Positions 16,722 through 24,848 of a stretch of DNA of 51,007 bases are shown piece after piece; position 1 is the first letter of the stretch, and each line of letters begins with the position of its first letter. The stretch spans positions 1-51,007 of the forward strand of contig DVGF01000061.1 of assembly GCA_018712835.1 (NCBI GenBank), written 5' to 3'. The notes beneath the pieces were generated by a model. That model did not search any database, was not told the origin of the DNA, and was given only the letters and a program-made list of their open reading frames with translations. The position numbers and the translations under genes were made by a program. The stretch comes from Candidatus Ventrenecus stercoripullorum. GTDB taxonomy: Bacteria; Bacillota_I; Bacilli_A; RF39; UBA660.

Positions 16722-17352
16722 AGATAAAAATTTGTTGGTTCTTAATAAACCAGCTAAATTACTTACGATTGGTACGGATAAGGTAAAAGAACATACTTTA
16801 CAATATATGGCAAGTGAATATGTAAAAAAGCAATATCCTAAAAATAAAGTATTTATTGTAAATCGCTTAGATAAGGATACTTCAGGGTTAGTTGTTTTTG
16901 CCAAGAATGAAACATTTAAAAAGAATTTGCAAAATCATTGGAATGAATGGGTAGAAAGATGGTATGTTGCTATATTGGAAGGTCGTGTTTTAAGGAGTAA
17001 AGGGACCATTAAAAATTATTTGTGGGAGGATAAGACTTTGATGGTTCATGAAACAGATAATCCTAAAAAAGGAGATCTTTCTATTACCCATTATCAAGTA
17101 GTAGAGAGAAAAAAAGGATATACTGTCGTTCATATTAAGATTGATACAGGGCGAAAAAATCAAATTCGGGTGCATATGTGTGGAATGGGGCATCCGATTA
17201 CTGGTGATAAAAAGTATGGAGCAAAGAAAAATCCAATTGGACGATTAGGACTTCATGCAAATCGATTAAAAATTTGTATTCCACATTATAAAGATTTGAC
17301 TTTGGAATGTAAATTACCAAAAGAGTTTCAATATTTTATGAAGGAAAGTTAG
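16696..17352 (+). CDS. RluA-family pseudouridine synthase
   Basis: 218 residues. The catalytic motif NRLDKDTSGLVVFAKN places the nucleophilic Asp at 59, and the C-terminal RKNQIRVHMCGMGHPITGD is the second RluA signature. It has no S4 domain, so it resembles the short RluA/RluC-like enzymes. These isomerise uridine to pseudouridine in 23S rRNA or tRNA; the target site cannot be assigned. The start lies 26 nt inside the previous gene, with GAGG upstream. Confidence 0.9.
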   Translation: MKKLDIIYEDKNLLVLNKPAKLLTIGTDKVKEHTLQYMASEYVKKQYPKNKVFIVNRLDKDTSGLVVFAKNETFKKNLQNHWNEWVERWYVAILEGRVLRSKGTIKNYLWEDKTLMVHETDNPKKGDLSITHYQVVERKKGYTVVHIKIDTGRKNQIRVHMCGMGHPITGDKKYGAKKNPIGRLGLHANRLKICIPHYKDLTLECKLPKEFQYFMKES

Positions 17353-17372
17353 ATATACGAGGAGGGAATTAC

Positions 17373-18086
17373 ATGGAACGTTTACAAAAAGTAATTGCAA
17401 ATTCTGGGTATTGTTCTAGACGGAAGGCAGAAGAATATATTCAGAATCGTAAAGTTTACGTCAATGGCAAGTTGGTTACTGAAATGGGAATGAAGGTACA
17501 TTATGACGATGAAATCGTTGTGAATGGAACTCTTTTGAATTCTAAAGAAGATAAGGAATATTATTTACTTTACAAACCAGAAGGTGTCATTACAAGTGTC
17601 AAGGATGAAAAGATGCGTCAAACAGTTGTCGATTTAGTTGAGGCGACTGCGCGGATTTATCCGGTTGGTAGACTGGATTATAACACTACAGGATTATTAC
17701 TTCTTACGAATGACGGCGAACTTGCCAATATTTTGATGCATCCATCTCATCAAGTAGAAAAGCTTTATTTGGCTAAAATAAATGGAATTTTAACACCAGG
17801 GGAGTTTATGCGTTTGAAAAAGGGAATTGTTATTGATGGGAGAAAAGTTGTTCCTAGTTATTTAAAAGTAAAAAAGGAAAATCGAGAGTCTAATACTTCT
17901 AGTATCTTAATTGGAATTACGGAAGGTCGTAATCATATTGTCAAAAGGATTTTTGAACATTTTTCTTATAAAGTAATCCATTTAAAAAGAGAAACATATG
18001 CATTCTTGGATTTACAAGGGTTGAAACCAGGAGAATATCGACGTCTTAGTATTAAAGAAATAAAAAAACTTTACGCATTGAAGTAA
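17373..18086 (+). CDS. rluB: RsuA/RluB-family pseudouridine synthase
   Basis: 237 residues: an S4 RNA-binding domain (1 to about 60, with RLQKVIANSGYCSRRKAEE) followed by an RsuA-type catalytic domain with GRLDYNTTGLLLLTNDG, nucleophile D102. Enzymes of this group modify 23S rRNA (RluB, U2605 in E. coli numbering) or 16S rRNA (RsuA); in Bacillota the single copy is usually called RluB. GAGGAGGG precedes the ATG, 20 bp after the RluA gene. It is the last gene of the operon. Confidence 0.9.
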   Translation: MERLQKVIANSGYCSRRKAEEYIQNRKVYVNGKLVTEMGMKVHYDDEIVVNGTLLNSKEDKEYYLLYKPEGVITSVKDEKMRQTVVDLVEATARIYPVGRLDYNTTGLLLLTNDGELANILMHPSHQVEKLYLAKINGILTPGEFMRLKKGIVIDGRKVVPSYLKVKKENRESNTSSILIGITEGRNHIVKRIFEHFSYKVIHLKRETYAFLDLQGLKPGEYRRLSIKEIKKLYALK

Positions 18087-18096
18087 AGTTTTTTCT
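18065..18096. terminator. bidirectional terminator between rluB and ferredoxin gene
   Basis: Perfect 10-bp stem AAAACTTTAC (18065-18074) / GTAAAGTTTT (18083-18092) with an 8-nt loop, T-rich on the right and A-rich on the left, serving the convergent genes. Confidence 0.85.
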
Positions 18097-18097
18097 T

Positions 18098-18391
18098 TTA
18101 AGCAGCTTTTTCTTCGTCGTCAGTTTCTTCTAGAGAAATGACATTGTCTGTTTGTTTTTCTTCTGTTTCCTCTAAAGAAGTGACATTATTTTGCTCTTCT
18201 TCCGTTTCTTCTAGAGAAATTACTTGTACTGGGCAAGCTGCGATTGCATCTTGAATAGCTGAACTATCTAGGTTCTCTTCACTAATAACATGAGAAAGTC
18301 CATCTTCATTGAAGTCAAAGTGTTCTGGATCGATACCAACACATGCTCCGCATCCAATGCAACCTTCTGTGTTTACAATTAATTTTTTCAT
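18098..18391 (-). CDS. fer: ferredoxin with acidic repeat tail
   Basis: 97 residues. The N-terminal ~58 residues are a single-cluster bacterial ferredoxin: C11, C14 and C17 in CIGCGAC plus C53 in AACP, ligating one [4Fe-4S] as in Bacillus-type ferredoxins. The rest is an unusual acidic extension of three near repeats, each starting V(I/T)SLEET. I start at the ATG at 18391, with AAGGAG 7 nt upstream, rather than a TTG at 18409. It is a cytosolic electron carrier; the partner enzyme is not evident nearby. Confidence 0.9.
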   Translation of the reverse strand: MKKLIVNTEGCIGCGACVGIDPEHFDFNEDGLSHVISEENLDSSAIQDAIAACPVQVISLEETEEEQNNVTSLEETEEKQTDNVISLEETDDEEKAA

Positions 18392-18494
18392 TTTTTCTCT
18401 CCTTTTCAAGAATATTATACCTGAAAAGTGAAAATAAATTCAATCATTTTGTTATTTTGTGTTAGAATATATTTACGTTTTTTGGGAGGTTTGG

Positions 18495-19901
18495 ATGATG
18501 GAAGTAAAAAATGAATTTTTAAAGCAGTCTGCTTTAAAGATAGAAATTTCCCGTATTTTTGAAGAATATCGTTTTGCGTTGTTTTCTAAACAAGAATTTC
18601 AATCATTTGTTTTTGATGCATATCAAATTTTTCAACAGAAAGTTATAGAGGAGAATACAGGAACATTATATCAAAAGTTTCTTTTGTTTTTCCGAAAGTA
18701 TTTAGATAAGATGGTAGTTCAGAAATTAGAACAGGAAGAAACAGCTTGTTTGATTATTTTAGAATATGTGAAAGAACATGTGGTTTTTCAAAATAATTAT
18801 GAAAGTGCTTTGCAAGCGATGAATGGTTTTTTAGAATTTTTTCAATCTTATCAAATGAAGTTTTCTGTTGATTTTTGTGAACTTCTTTTAGCTAAAAGTA
18901 AGGATTTGAAGAAATTGGTAAAAATTCTTTATGAAAAACATTGTACAGATTGTTTGGGTAAGACAGATTTTGGTGATTTTCCGGGTGAAACGATAGAGCT
19001 TTTTTTAGAGGCGTATTTGTTTGTCACGAATGCCCCGTTGTCTTATGAAGAGTCTGAATCATATGTTGGTAGTAGTTTAAAGATGTATCTCAGTGAAATT
19101 AATAAGCCTTTACTTTCTTTTGAAGAAGAGCAAGCAGCTTTTCAAAGGTTGGCGGAAGGAGATGAGAGTGCAAAAAAGTTGTTATGTGAAAGAAATTTAA
19201 GATTAGTTGTTAGTGTTGCTAAGAAATTTACGGGGCATGGTGTAGAACTTTCGGATTTAATTCAGGAAGGAAATATCGGTCTTATGAAAGCAATTGATCA
19301 GTTTGATTTTAAGAAAAACTTAAAGTTTAGTAATTTTGCTTTTTGGAAAATTTCTGGTGCTATTCAAAGAGCAATTGAAAATCAGGGGCGATTAATTCGT
19401 ATTCCTGTTTATAAATTGGAGCAAATTCGTTCTTTACGTAAGACAGAGAGGTTTTTATTTATGAAAAATCAAAGAGAACCTACTTTGGAAGAATTGGCGA
19501 GTGCTTTGATGATTTCTTTGAGTGATGTAAAAGAATTGTTCGAATTATCTGAGGAGATTGTTAGTTTAAACTCTGAGGTAAAAGAAAATAGTCATTCTAC
19601 CAAAAAGGATACTTTAGAAGAGTTTGTGGTTGATTATAAAAAGTCTTTAGAAGAGGTAGTGGTAGAACACGAATTGGTTCGAGAAGTAAGAAATTTATTG
19701 GAAAATAAAATTTTGACGGAGAGACAACGTTATGTTTTGGAACATTATTTTGGGATTTCTGATATTTTTCCAGAAACATTAGAAGGGATTGGAAAACATT
19801 TTGGAACTTCTAAAAAAAGTATTGGTAATACTAAAACGGCGGCTTTACTGAAGTTAAGGAAAGTATGTGACCATCAAGGTTTAGAAGAATTTTTAGCATA
19901 G
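18495..19901 (+). CDS. sigma-70 family factor with novel N-terminal domain (first of a tandem pair)
   Basis: 468 residues. Residues 1 to about 190 form a helical domain not seen in standard group 1 or 2 sigma factors. From about 191 the sigma regions follow: region 1.2 (SSLKMYLSEINKPLL), region 2 (ERNLRLVVSVAKKF, DLIQEGNIGLMKAI), region 3 and region 4 at the C-terminus. Key positions depart from RpoD: the -10 melting helix reads FSNFAFWKISGAIQRAI instead of FSTYATWWIRQAI, and the region 4.2 helix reads GTSKKSIGNTKTAALLKLR. It is therefore an alternative sigma, possibly of narrow specificity. GGGAGG precedes the paired ATGs; I use the first. An extended -10 (TGTTAGAAT, 18460-18468) lies upstream. 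Confidence 0.85.
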   Translation: MMEVKNEFLKQSALKIEISRIFEEYRFALFSKQEFQSFVFDAYQIFQQKVIEENTGTLYQKFLLFFRKYLDKMVVQKLEQEETACLIILEYVKEHVVFQNNYESALQAMNGFLEFFQSYQMKFSVDFCELLLAKSKDLKKLVKILYEKHCTDCLGKTDFGDFPGETIELFLEAYLFVTNAPLSYEESESYVGSSLKMYLSEINKPLLSFEEEQAAFQRLAEGDESAKKLLCERNLRLVVSVAKKFTGHGVELSDLIQEGNIGLMKAIDQFDFKKNLKFSNFAFWKISGAIQRAIENQGRLIRIPVYKLEQIRSLRKTERFLFMKNQREPTLEELASALMISLSDVKELFELSEEIVSLNSEVKENSHSTKKDTLEEFVVDYKKSLEEVVVEHELVREVRNLLENKILTERQRYVLEHYFGISDIFPETLEGIGKHFGTSKKSIGNTKTAALLKLRKVCDHQGLEEFLA

Positions 19902-19920
19902 AAGAGGGTAGTGGTTGTAG

Positions 19921-21882
19921 ATGAAAGATTTAGATTTTTTTCATTGTTCTATCGAAGAGTTATATCGATACTTTGAAAATGATGTTCATGATTTTTATCA
20001 AAAAAATTTTTTGTTTTTTCTGCCATTTTCTGATTTTCAAGTTTGGGTTATGACAGCACTTCAAGAAGCTCAAGTACATTTTGTGAGTGCGAAGGACAAA
20101 AATAAAAATAATTATTTTTTTAAAAAGATTTGTTATTATGTAACACAGAAACTTCATTTGTTGTTTCAACAAGAAGAGTATTTTCAGGCTTTTTTGGTTG
20201 GTGTTTTCAAAGAGAAAGCACAGGAAACATCAAGTTATACTAAGGCAAAGAAATCATTGTGTCTTTTGGGAGATTTTTTAAAGCCTTATTTTGAATTTTT
20301 GACTTTTGATGTTGTTATGTATTTGTTAGATGAAGTGCCATCTTTTGAACATCTAGTGCAAATTGTGGTTTCTCAAAATCTAGATTATTTAAAACATAGG
20401 GATATAGATTCTTTATTTGAAAATTCTATTGTGAAAATGTTTGTGGAAACTTATTGTGTAAAATATGATATTGAATATGATAATAACAATGAGGTTTTAG
20501 AAATAGAAGAATTGAAAGATTTAGATTGCTATCAACTTTATTATCGTGATATTAATCTTCCTTTGTTAACAAAAGAGGAAGAAAAGGAATTGGCTTATCG
20601 TATTTCTTTAGGAGATAGTGAAGCTAAAAATACTTTGTGTGAACGAAATTTAAGATTAGTGGTTTCTGTTGCAAAGCGTTATCAAGGACGAGGAATAGAT
20701 TTGAATGATTTAATTCAAGAAGGAAATTTGGGGCTTTTAGCGGCTGTTTCTAAATATGATTATCAAACGTCGTTTCGTTTTAGTACTTATGCTAAGTGGT
20801 GGATACGGCAAGCTATTACTAAAGCTATTTATAATCATGGGCGGACGGTTCGCTTGCCAATTCATGTCACGGAACAAATTCGAAAAATGAATAACATTCG
20901 TGATCAATGGTTTTTGCAGTATGGAACGTTTCCATCTGTAGAGGAGCTTGCCTGTCAGATGAATTGTTCTGTCCAGAAAATAAAAGGGTATTTAGTAAAT
21001 GAACGAGATGTTGTTAGTTTGAATGAAGAAATTCCCAAGGATGGAATAGATGGTGGGGAAAGGCTTGATTTATTAAGTGCTGATACACCAACACCAGAAG
21101 AGGAATATGTTCATGTTGATTTGCAAAATCTTTTACAGGAAATTCTTACAAAAAGTCATTTGACGGAGCGTGAGAAAACTGTGGTACTTTTGCATTGTGG
21201 TTTTAAAGATCAAACCCCTCAAACGTTTGAGGAAATAGGTGAGAAGTTTGGGGTAACTAGACAACGCGCTCAGCAAAATTTTACCAAGGCTATTCAAAAA
21301 ATTCGTAGTAGTTCTAAGGTGTTTGACGTTATTTCTTTTTTAGGTGATGCCCAAGAAGGAACAGAAACAATTTTACGTTATCGTGAAAAATACCGAGAGA
21401 AATATCAAGAAAAATACGTTTCAGAAAACGAGAACGTTTCTGCGAAGCAGAACTCTAGTAAAAAAGTAAAAGTTAAATCCAGAAGTAATCATGGTAAACA
21501 AGAAGTTCTTTTCCCTAAAGTTTCTTCTTTTTCGGAAATGGAAGCTTTTTTGGAAGATAAGGTTGTGTCTAATAATGGCAGTTCTATCGTTTCGTCACAT
21601 CTTTTGAAAGTTCATGCTTTTATGGAAACTATTTCTTTTGAGGTTTTTTGGGAACAATTTAAGCCTTTTGAGGTAGAGGTTCTTTGTTTGCGGTTTGGTT
21701 TTGTAAGAAATCAATATTTTGAACCAAAACAAATTTCTTCTTTGTTAAATTTAGATTTAAATAAAGTATTAGCTATTCTTCGTAAGGGACTTGGTGTTTG
21801 TAAGAGTCAAATAAAGCTTATTTTGGAACAAGAAACGCAGGAGTTAGAAAAAGCAAGTCTTTTGAAATTATCACATTCTTAA
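19921..21882 (+). CDS. sigma-70 family factor with N- and C-terminal extensions (second of a tandem pair)
   Basis: 653 residues, far longer than a normal group 2 sigma. The N-terminal ~198 residues align in character with the N-terminal domain of the preceding paralogue. Residues from about 199 carry canonical regions 1.2-3: YYRDINLPLLTKEEE, ERNLRLVVSVAKRY, and FSTYAKWWIRQAI, which keeps the tryptophans for -10 melting. Region 4 (about 414-460) ends GVTRQRAQQNFTKAIQKIR, where RERIRQIE is expected. A Lys/Glu-rich linker (about 475-525) leads to a further ~130-residue helical domain. It starts 20 bp after the first sigma gene, so the two are probably co-expressed. Confidence 0.87.
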   Translation: MKDLDFFHCSIEELYRYFENDVHDFYQKNFLFFLPFSDFQVWVMTALQEAQVHFVSAKDKNKNNYFFKKICYYVTQKLHLLFQQEEYFQAFLVGVFKEKAQETSSYTKAKKSLCLLGDFLKPYFEFLTFDVVMYLLDEVPSFEHLVQIVVSQNLDYLKHRDIDSLFENSIVKMFVETYCVKYDIEYDNNNEVLEIEELKDLDCYQLYYRDINLPLLTKEEEKELAYRISLGDSEAKNTLCERNLRLVVSVAKRYQGRGIDLNDLIQEGNLGLLAAVSKYDYQTSFRFSTYAKWWIRQAITKAIYNHGRTVRLPIHVTEQIRKMNNIRDQWFLQYGTFPSVEELACQMNCSVQKIKGYLVNERDVVSLNEEIPKDGIDGGERLDLLSADTPTPEEEYVHVDLQNLLQEILTKSHLTEREKTVVLLHCGFKDQTPQTFEEIGEKFGVTRQRAQQNFTKAIQKIRSSSKVFDVISFLGDAQEGTETILRYREKYREKYQEKYVSENENVSAKQNSSKKVKVKSRSNHGKQEVLFPKVSSFSEMEAFLEDKVVSNNGSSIVSSHLLKVHAFMETISFEVFWEQFKPFEVEVLCLRFGFVRNQYFEPKQISSLLNLDLNKVLAILRKGLGVCKSQIKLILEQETQELEKASLLKLSHS

Positions 21883-21917
21883 ATTATTGTTTCTGTGACA
21901 AAATTTGACAAAGTTTG

Positions 21918-21945
21918 TTGCAAAATGTGTAAAATATGGTATCAT
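21918..21945 (+). promoter_or_regulatory. promoter upstream of the tail-anchored acidic protein
   Basis: TTGCAA (21918-21923), 16 bp, TATCAT (21940-21945). An overlapping TTGACA at 21905 with TAAAAT at 21930 has a poorer 19-bp spacing. An ATG lies only 5 nt past the -10 (21951) and a better ribosome-bound ATG at 21969. Confidence 0.5.
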
Positions 21946-21968
21946 TTAGTATGAAAGGATATCAGAAT

Positions 21969-22859
21969 ATGAGGACAAGGTTGGATAAATATATGAATGA
22001 TACTGATGACGCGCCAAAAAGAACGAGAAAAAATAATGAGTTATATGAAGAAATTAAACATAGTGAGATTTCTAATTTTAATATTGGTAGTAATGCTAAA
22101 GTAATTGGTGAGAATAAAAATCAAATTGATATTGATAAATTAAAAGATATTTTAGAAAAAAATTATCAGGAACAACCAAAAAGAAGGTCTGTGAAGTTTG
22201 AACTTCCTGAAGAAGAGGAAGTAGAATTAGAAAAGACTCGAGAATATGATATCAATGCTATTTTAGAGAAAGCAAGAGCTGAAAAAGAAGTGGATTATGA
22301 AGAGGAACGGCTTAAAAAAATAAGAGATACTCAGTATGATATTTTGAAAAATTTGGAAGTTGATTCTGAAACAGAAGCGAAGGCTGCGAATGAAAAAACG
22401 AAAGAAGAATTGTTAGATCTTATTAATACAATTACGCTGAATGAAAAGCAAAAAAGAGCTATTGATGAAGAAATTCCTGAAGAGAAAATGGACGAGGATG
22501 ATGATGAGGATACTGGAGAGTTAGATCCTTTGGATATCTTGAGTGATTTAAGGGGTGATGAGAATACTGTAGTTGCCGGTGCCAAAGAGTTTACAGAGCA
22601 AATAGAAGAAGAGGAAGAAGCATTAAATAAAAAAGAGAAGGCAGAAAAAGAGATTAAAGAGGCTTTGGACGAAGATGTAGATGATTCTTTCTATACGAAC
22701 AGTATGTCTTTTAGTAAAAAAGATTTTGATTCTTTTGATGATGATGAGTCTGGCGTGGGTTCTGTGATTGTTAAGATTTTGATTGTTATAGTATTTATTG
22801 CCATTATTGTGGGAGTCGTTATCTTTTTAAATGAATTTTTGAATTTAGGTTGGTTTTAA
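21969..22859 (+). CDS. acidic tail-anchored membrane protein of unknown function
   Basis: 296 residues from the ATG at 21969, chosen because AAGGAT lies 8 nt upstream; an in-frame ATG at 21951 would allow a leaderless start. The cytosolic part (1 to about 262) is highly charged, Glu/Asp/Lys-rich and probably coiled-coil, with an Asp/Glu cluster around 180-190. One C-terminal membrane segment (about 266-292) is followed by a very short outside tail. No family is recognised. Placement straight after the sigma pair and before the yunB-like gene suggests a structural or scaffolding role at the membrane. Confidence 0.75.
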   Translation: MRTRLDKYMNDTDDAPKRTRKNNELYEEIKHSEISNFNIGSNAKVIGENKNQIDIDKLKDILEKNYQEQPKRRSVKFELPEEEEVELEKTREYDINAILEKARAEKEVDYEEERLKKIRDTQYDILKNLEVDSETEAKAANEKTKEELLDLINTITLNEKQKRAIDEEIPEEKMDEDDDEDTGELDPLDILSDLRGDENTVVAGAKEFTEQIEEEEEALNKKEKAEKEIKEALDEDVDDSFYTNSMSFSKKDFDSFDDDESGVGSVIVKILIVIVFIAIIVGVVIFLNEFLNLGWF

Positions 22860-22892
22860 AACAATTTTTAGTAAAATAGAAATTGTTTTTTT
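22860..22892 (+). terminator. terminator after the acidic tail-anchored protein
   Basis: ACAATTT (22861-22867) pairs with AAATTGT (22880-22886), followed by a T run. The next gene's -10 starts 4 bp later. Confidence 0.65.
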
Positions 22893-22895
22893 TCA

Positions 22896-22901
22896 TATAA
22901 T
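22896..22901 (+). promoter_or_regulatory. -10 element 5 nt from the yunB-like ATG (leaderless candidate)
   Basis: TATAAT ends 5 nt before the ATG at 22907 and no Shine-Dalgarno sequence is present, so transcription would begin at or next to the start codon. No good -35 is visible at 17 bp. Confidence 0.5.
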
Positions 22902-22906
22902 TTAGT

Positions 22907-23629
22907 ATGAAAACGCATTTTCGGACGAAAAAAATAAACTTTTCTATGCAAGTAGTAATCGTGGTTGGCCTGGTAGTTTTTTTGGTAGGATATTTTTTTG
23001 TGTGGTTTTCTTTTAGGGCAACGCCTAGACTTGTCCATATTGCTGAGTTAAATATTTCAGAATATATAGACCGAGTTGCCAGTGACTTTAAAATGTATTC
23101 TCTTCCTAAAAATTCGTCTGATGAATTTTTGATTGTGTCAGAAAATAGTGAGGGAAAAATCACATCTGTCGATTATGATATGGAGCATATTTATGAATTG
23201 GCAGGAGATTTTACGGAGTTTATTCAATCTTCTTTACAGGAAAGTATGTCTGTTTTACCTTATCAAAGTTTTGATATGGCAGAAGAAGTTGTTGATGGAA
23301 TTGTTCTTGCTATGCCATTAGGAGTTGTAAGTGATTCTGTTTTTCTTACAAACCTAGGACCTAAAATACCGGTGTATATTCATTTTATTGATAGTGTACT
23401 TACACAAGTAAAAACGAAAGTTACTGATTATGGAATTAATAATGTGTTATTAGAAGTTTATTTAAATGTCAAAATTTCTTATGAAATTATTAGTCCTGTT
23501 ACGGAAGAAGAAAAAACGCTTGAGTATCAACTATTATTGGATTCTAAAGTGATTCAGGGAAGTGTTCCTAATTGGTATTCTTCGCCATATGAGAGTAAAA
23601 CGACATTCTTTGAAGTTTATTTTCCATAA
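22907..23629 (+). CDS. yunB: YunB-like protein (sporulation protein YunB family)
   Basis: 240 residues. One N-terminal membrane segment (about 12-34) is followed by an extracytoplasmic domain with the YunB family course: an amphipathic helix, then a segment like SEGKITSVDYD, a MPLGVVSDSVFLTNLGPKIPV region, DYGINNVLLEVYLNV and a C-terminal VIQGSVPNWY. B. subtilis YunB is a SigE-dependent sporulation protein of unknown biochemistry, about 250 residues. Here it sits upstream of YutD and an M23 hydrolase, as in the B. subtilis yutD-lytH(yunA)-yunB neighbourhood, which strengthens the call. Whether this host sporulates is not shown. Confidence 0.75.
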   Translation: MKTHFRTKKINFSMQVVIVVGLVVFLVGYFFVWFSFRATPRLVHIAELNISEYIDRVASDFKMYSLPKNSSDEFLIVSENSEGKITSVDYDMEHIYELAGDFTEFIQSSLQESMSVLPYQSFDMAEEVVDGIVLAMPLGVVSDSVFLTNLGPKIPVYIHFIDSVLTQVKTKVTDYGINNVLLEVYLNVKISYEIISPVTEEEKTLEYQLLLDSKVIQGSVPNWYSSPYESKTTFFEVYFP

Positions 23630-23663
23630 ATTTTGTGCTATACTTATCATAGGAGAGGATTGT

Positions 23664-24494
23664 ATGATAGGAAATGTGTTTATTAATGAAGTTTTTTCAC
23701 GTGCCATAGAATTGTATTTAAAGTATAAAGATAAACCAAATGAGCCTGAATATCATCGATTTTTAGTCATGGCTATTCGGACCCTTGTTTCTATTTATGG
23801 AGAGTTAGATATCATCAATCCTTATATTACTCAAAATGAACATAATATGGGTGGATTTGACAGTAATTTGACAAAATTTGGATTTCCTAAAAGTGACTTG
23901 GAAGATTTTAAAAAACAATTTTTGATATTTTTTGAAGAAGCTAAAAATGCAAAAGTGCCTAATTCTGGTTTTGTTCAAATTGAAAAATATTTTATTGATA
24001 TGTTTTTTTGCAAGAAAAAATCTATGAATTTATCTGATGAAGACGTTTTGAAATTTCAAGAGTATTTATATATTCCTAGTAATACGGATCCTTATATTCA
24101 AAATGATATGAATCGTTTTTTAAGCGATAAGAATGTGCTTGCTCTTTATTTTGAAAGTAAACAGTTTGAAAGTGAACATGAATTTACTTTAGAAGAAGTT
24201 CAAAGAGATATTTTAAGTGCGGATGCTTATCAAGTATTAGGATATTCTATGGAACAAGTTTATAACTTTACAGATCAAGATTTACAGGCAGTGAATGGTC
24301 GAGTTTATCAGTTTTTCCATGTAAATCCTATGGAACCAAATAAAGCTGAATTGTTAGATAAAGCTGTGAATTATTATAAACGTTATGGAAATCGTGTGAC
24401 AACGGGAAATGGGTATGTAGATTTTTTGCTGTTTGCTAGTGTTTTGGCAACTGCTGTGTTTATTACTACTTTATTTGTTTTAGGATATTTATAG
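23664..24494 (+). CDS. tail-anchored protein of unknown function
   Basis: 276 residues from the ATG at 23664, preceded by AGGAGAGG; the longer frame starting at 23562 overlaps the yunB-like gene and lacks a ribosome site. The cytosolic portion is helical without recognisable motifs, and a single hydrophobic segment occupies the last ~20 residues (about 254-274). An extended -10 (TGCTATACT, 23636-23644) precedes it. Sandwiched between YunB-like and YutD genes, it may serve the same envelope process; no family recognised. Confidence 0.7.
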   Translation: MIGNVFINEVFSRAIELYLKYKDKPNEPEYHRFLVMAIRTLVSIYGELDIINPYITQNEHNMGGFDSNLTKFGFPKSDLEDFKKQFLIFFEEAKNAKVPNSGFVQIEKYFIDMFFCKKKSMNLSDEDVLKFQEYLYIPSNTDPYIQNDMNRFLSDKNVLALYFESKQFESEHEFTLEEVQRDILSADAYQVLGYSMEQVYNFTDQDLQAVNGRVYQFFHVNPMEPNKAELLDKAVNYYKRYGNRVTTGNGYVDFLLFASVLATAVFITTLFVLGYL

Positions 24495-24503
24495 GAGGAG
24501 TTT

Positions 24504-24791
24504 ATGCCTAGATATATTACAGTAAATAATCAGAAGTATTTAGTTATGCGAGAAGAAAGAGATGCGATTGATTTAGAACAATTAGAGAAAGGTTTGACCG
24601 ATTATTTTTTGGATTTTGATTATGTTGTAGGCGATTGGTCTTATGGACGACTTCGTTTAAAAGGGTTTAATAGTAAGACAAATCCACGTTTTAAAGAAAT
24701 TAATGATATTGATAAAGTAGATGATTATTTGCGGGATTTTTGTGCTTATGGATGTCGTTATTTTATTATTGGGAAAGAGAATGATAAGTAA
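24504..24791 (+). CDS. yutD: YutD-like family protein
   Basis: 95 residues. The YutD signature FDYVVGDWSYGRLRLKGF is in the centre, and the C-terminus has the CAYGCRYFII motif matching the family's conserved Cys/Tyr cluster. Function is unknown; the family is cytosolic and nearly universal in Bacilli. AGGAGG lies 6 nt upstream of the ATG, 10 bp after the preceding gene. In B. subtilis it is also near yunB and lytH. Confidence 0.85.
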   Translation: MPRYITVNNQKYLVMREERDAIDLEQLEKGLTDYFLDFDYVVGDWSYGRLRLKGFNSKTNPRFKEINDIDKVDDYLRDFCAYGCRYFIIGKENDK

Positions 24792-24794
24792 TCG

Positions 24795-24824
24795 TTGGAC
24801 TTTGTTTTTATAATTTGATAGAAT
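24795..24824 (+). promoter_or_regulatory. promoter of the M23/lysozyme hydrolase gene
   Basis: TTGGAC (24795-24800), 18 bp, TAGAAT (24819-24824), with TGA before the -10. Confidence 0.5.
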
Positions 24825-24848
24825 ATTAATTGAATTGGTGGTGGTCTC

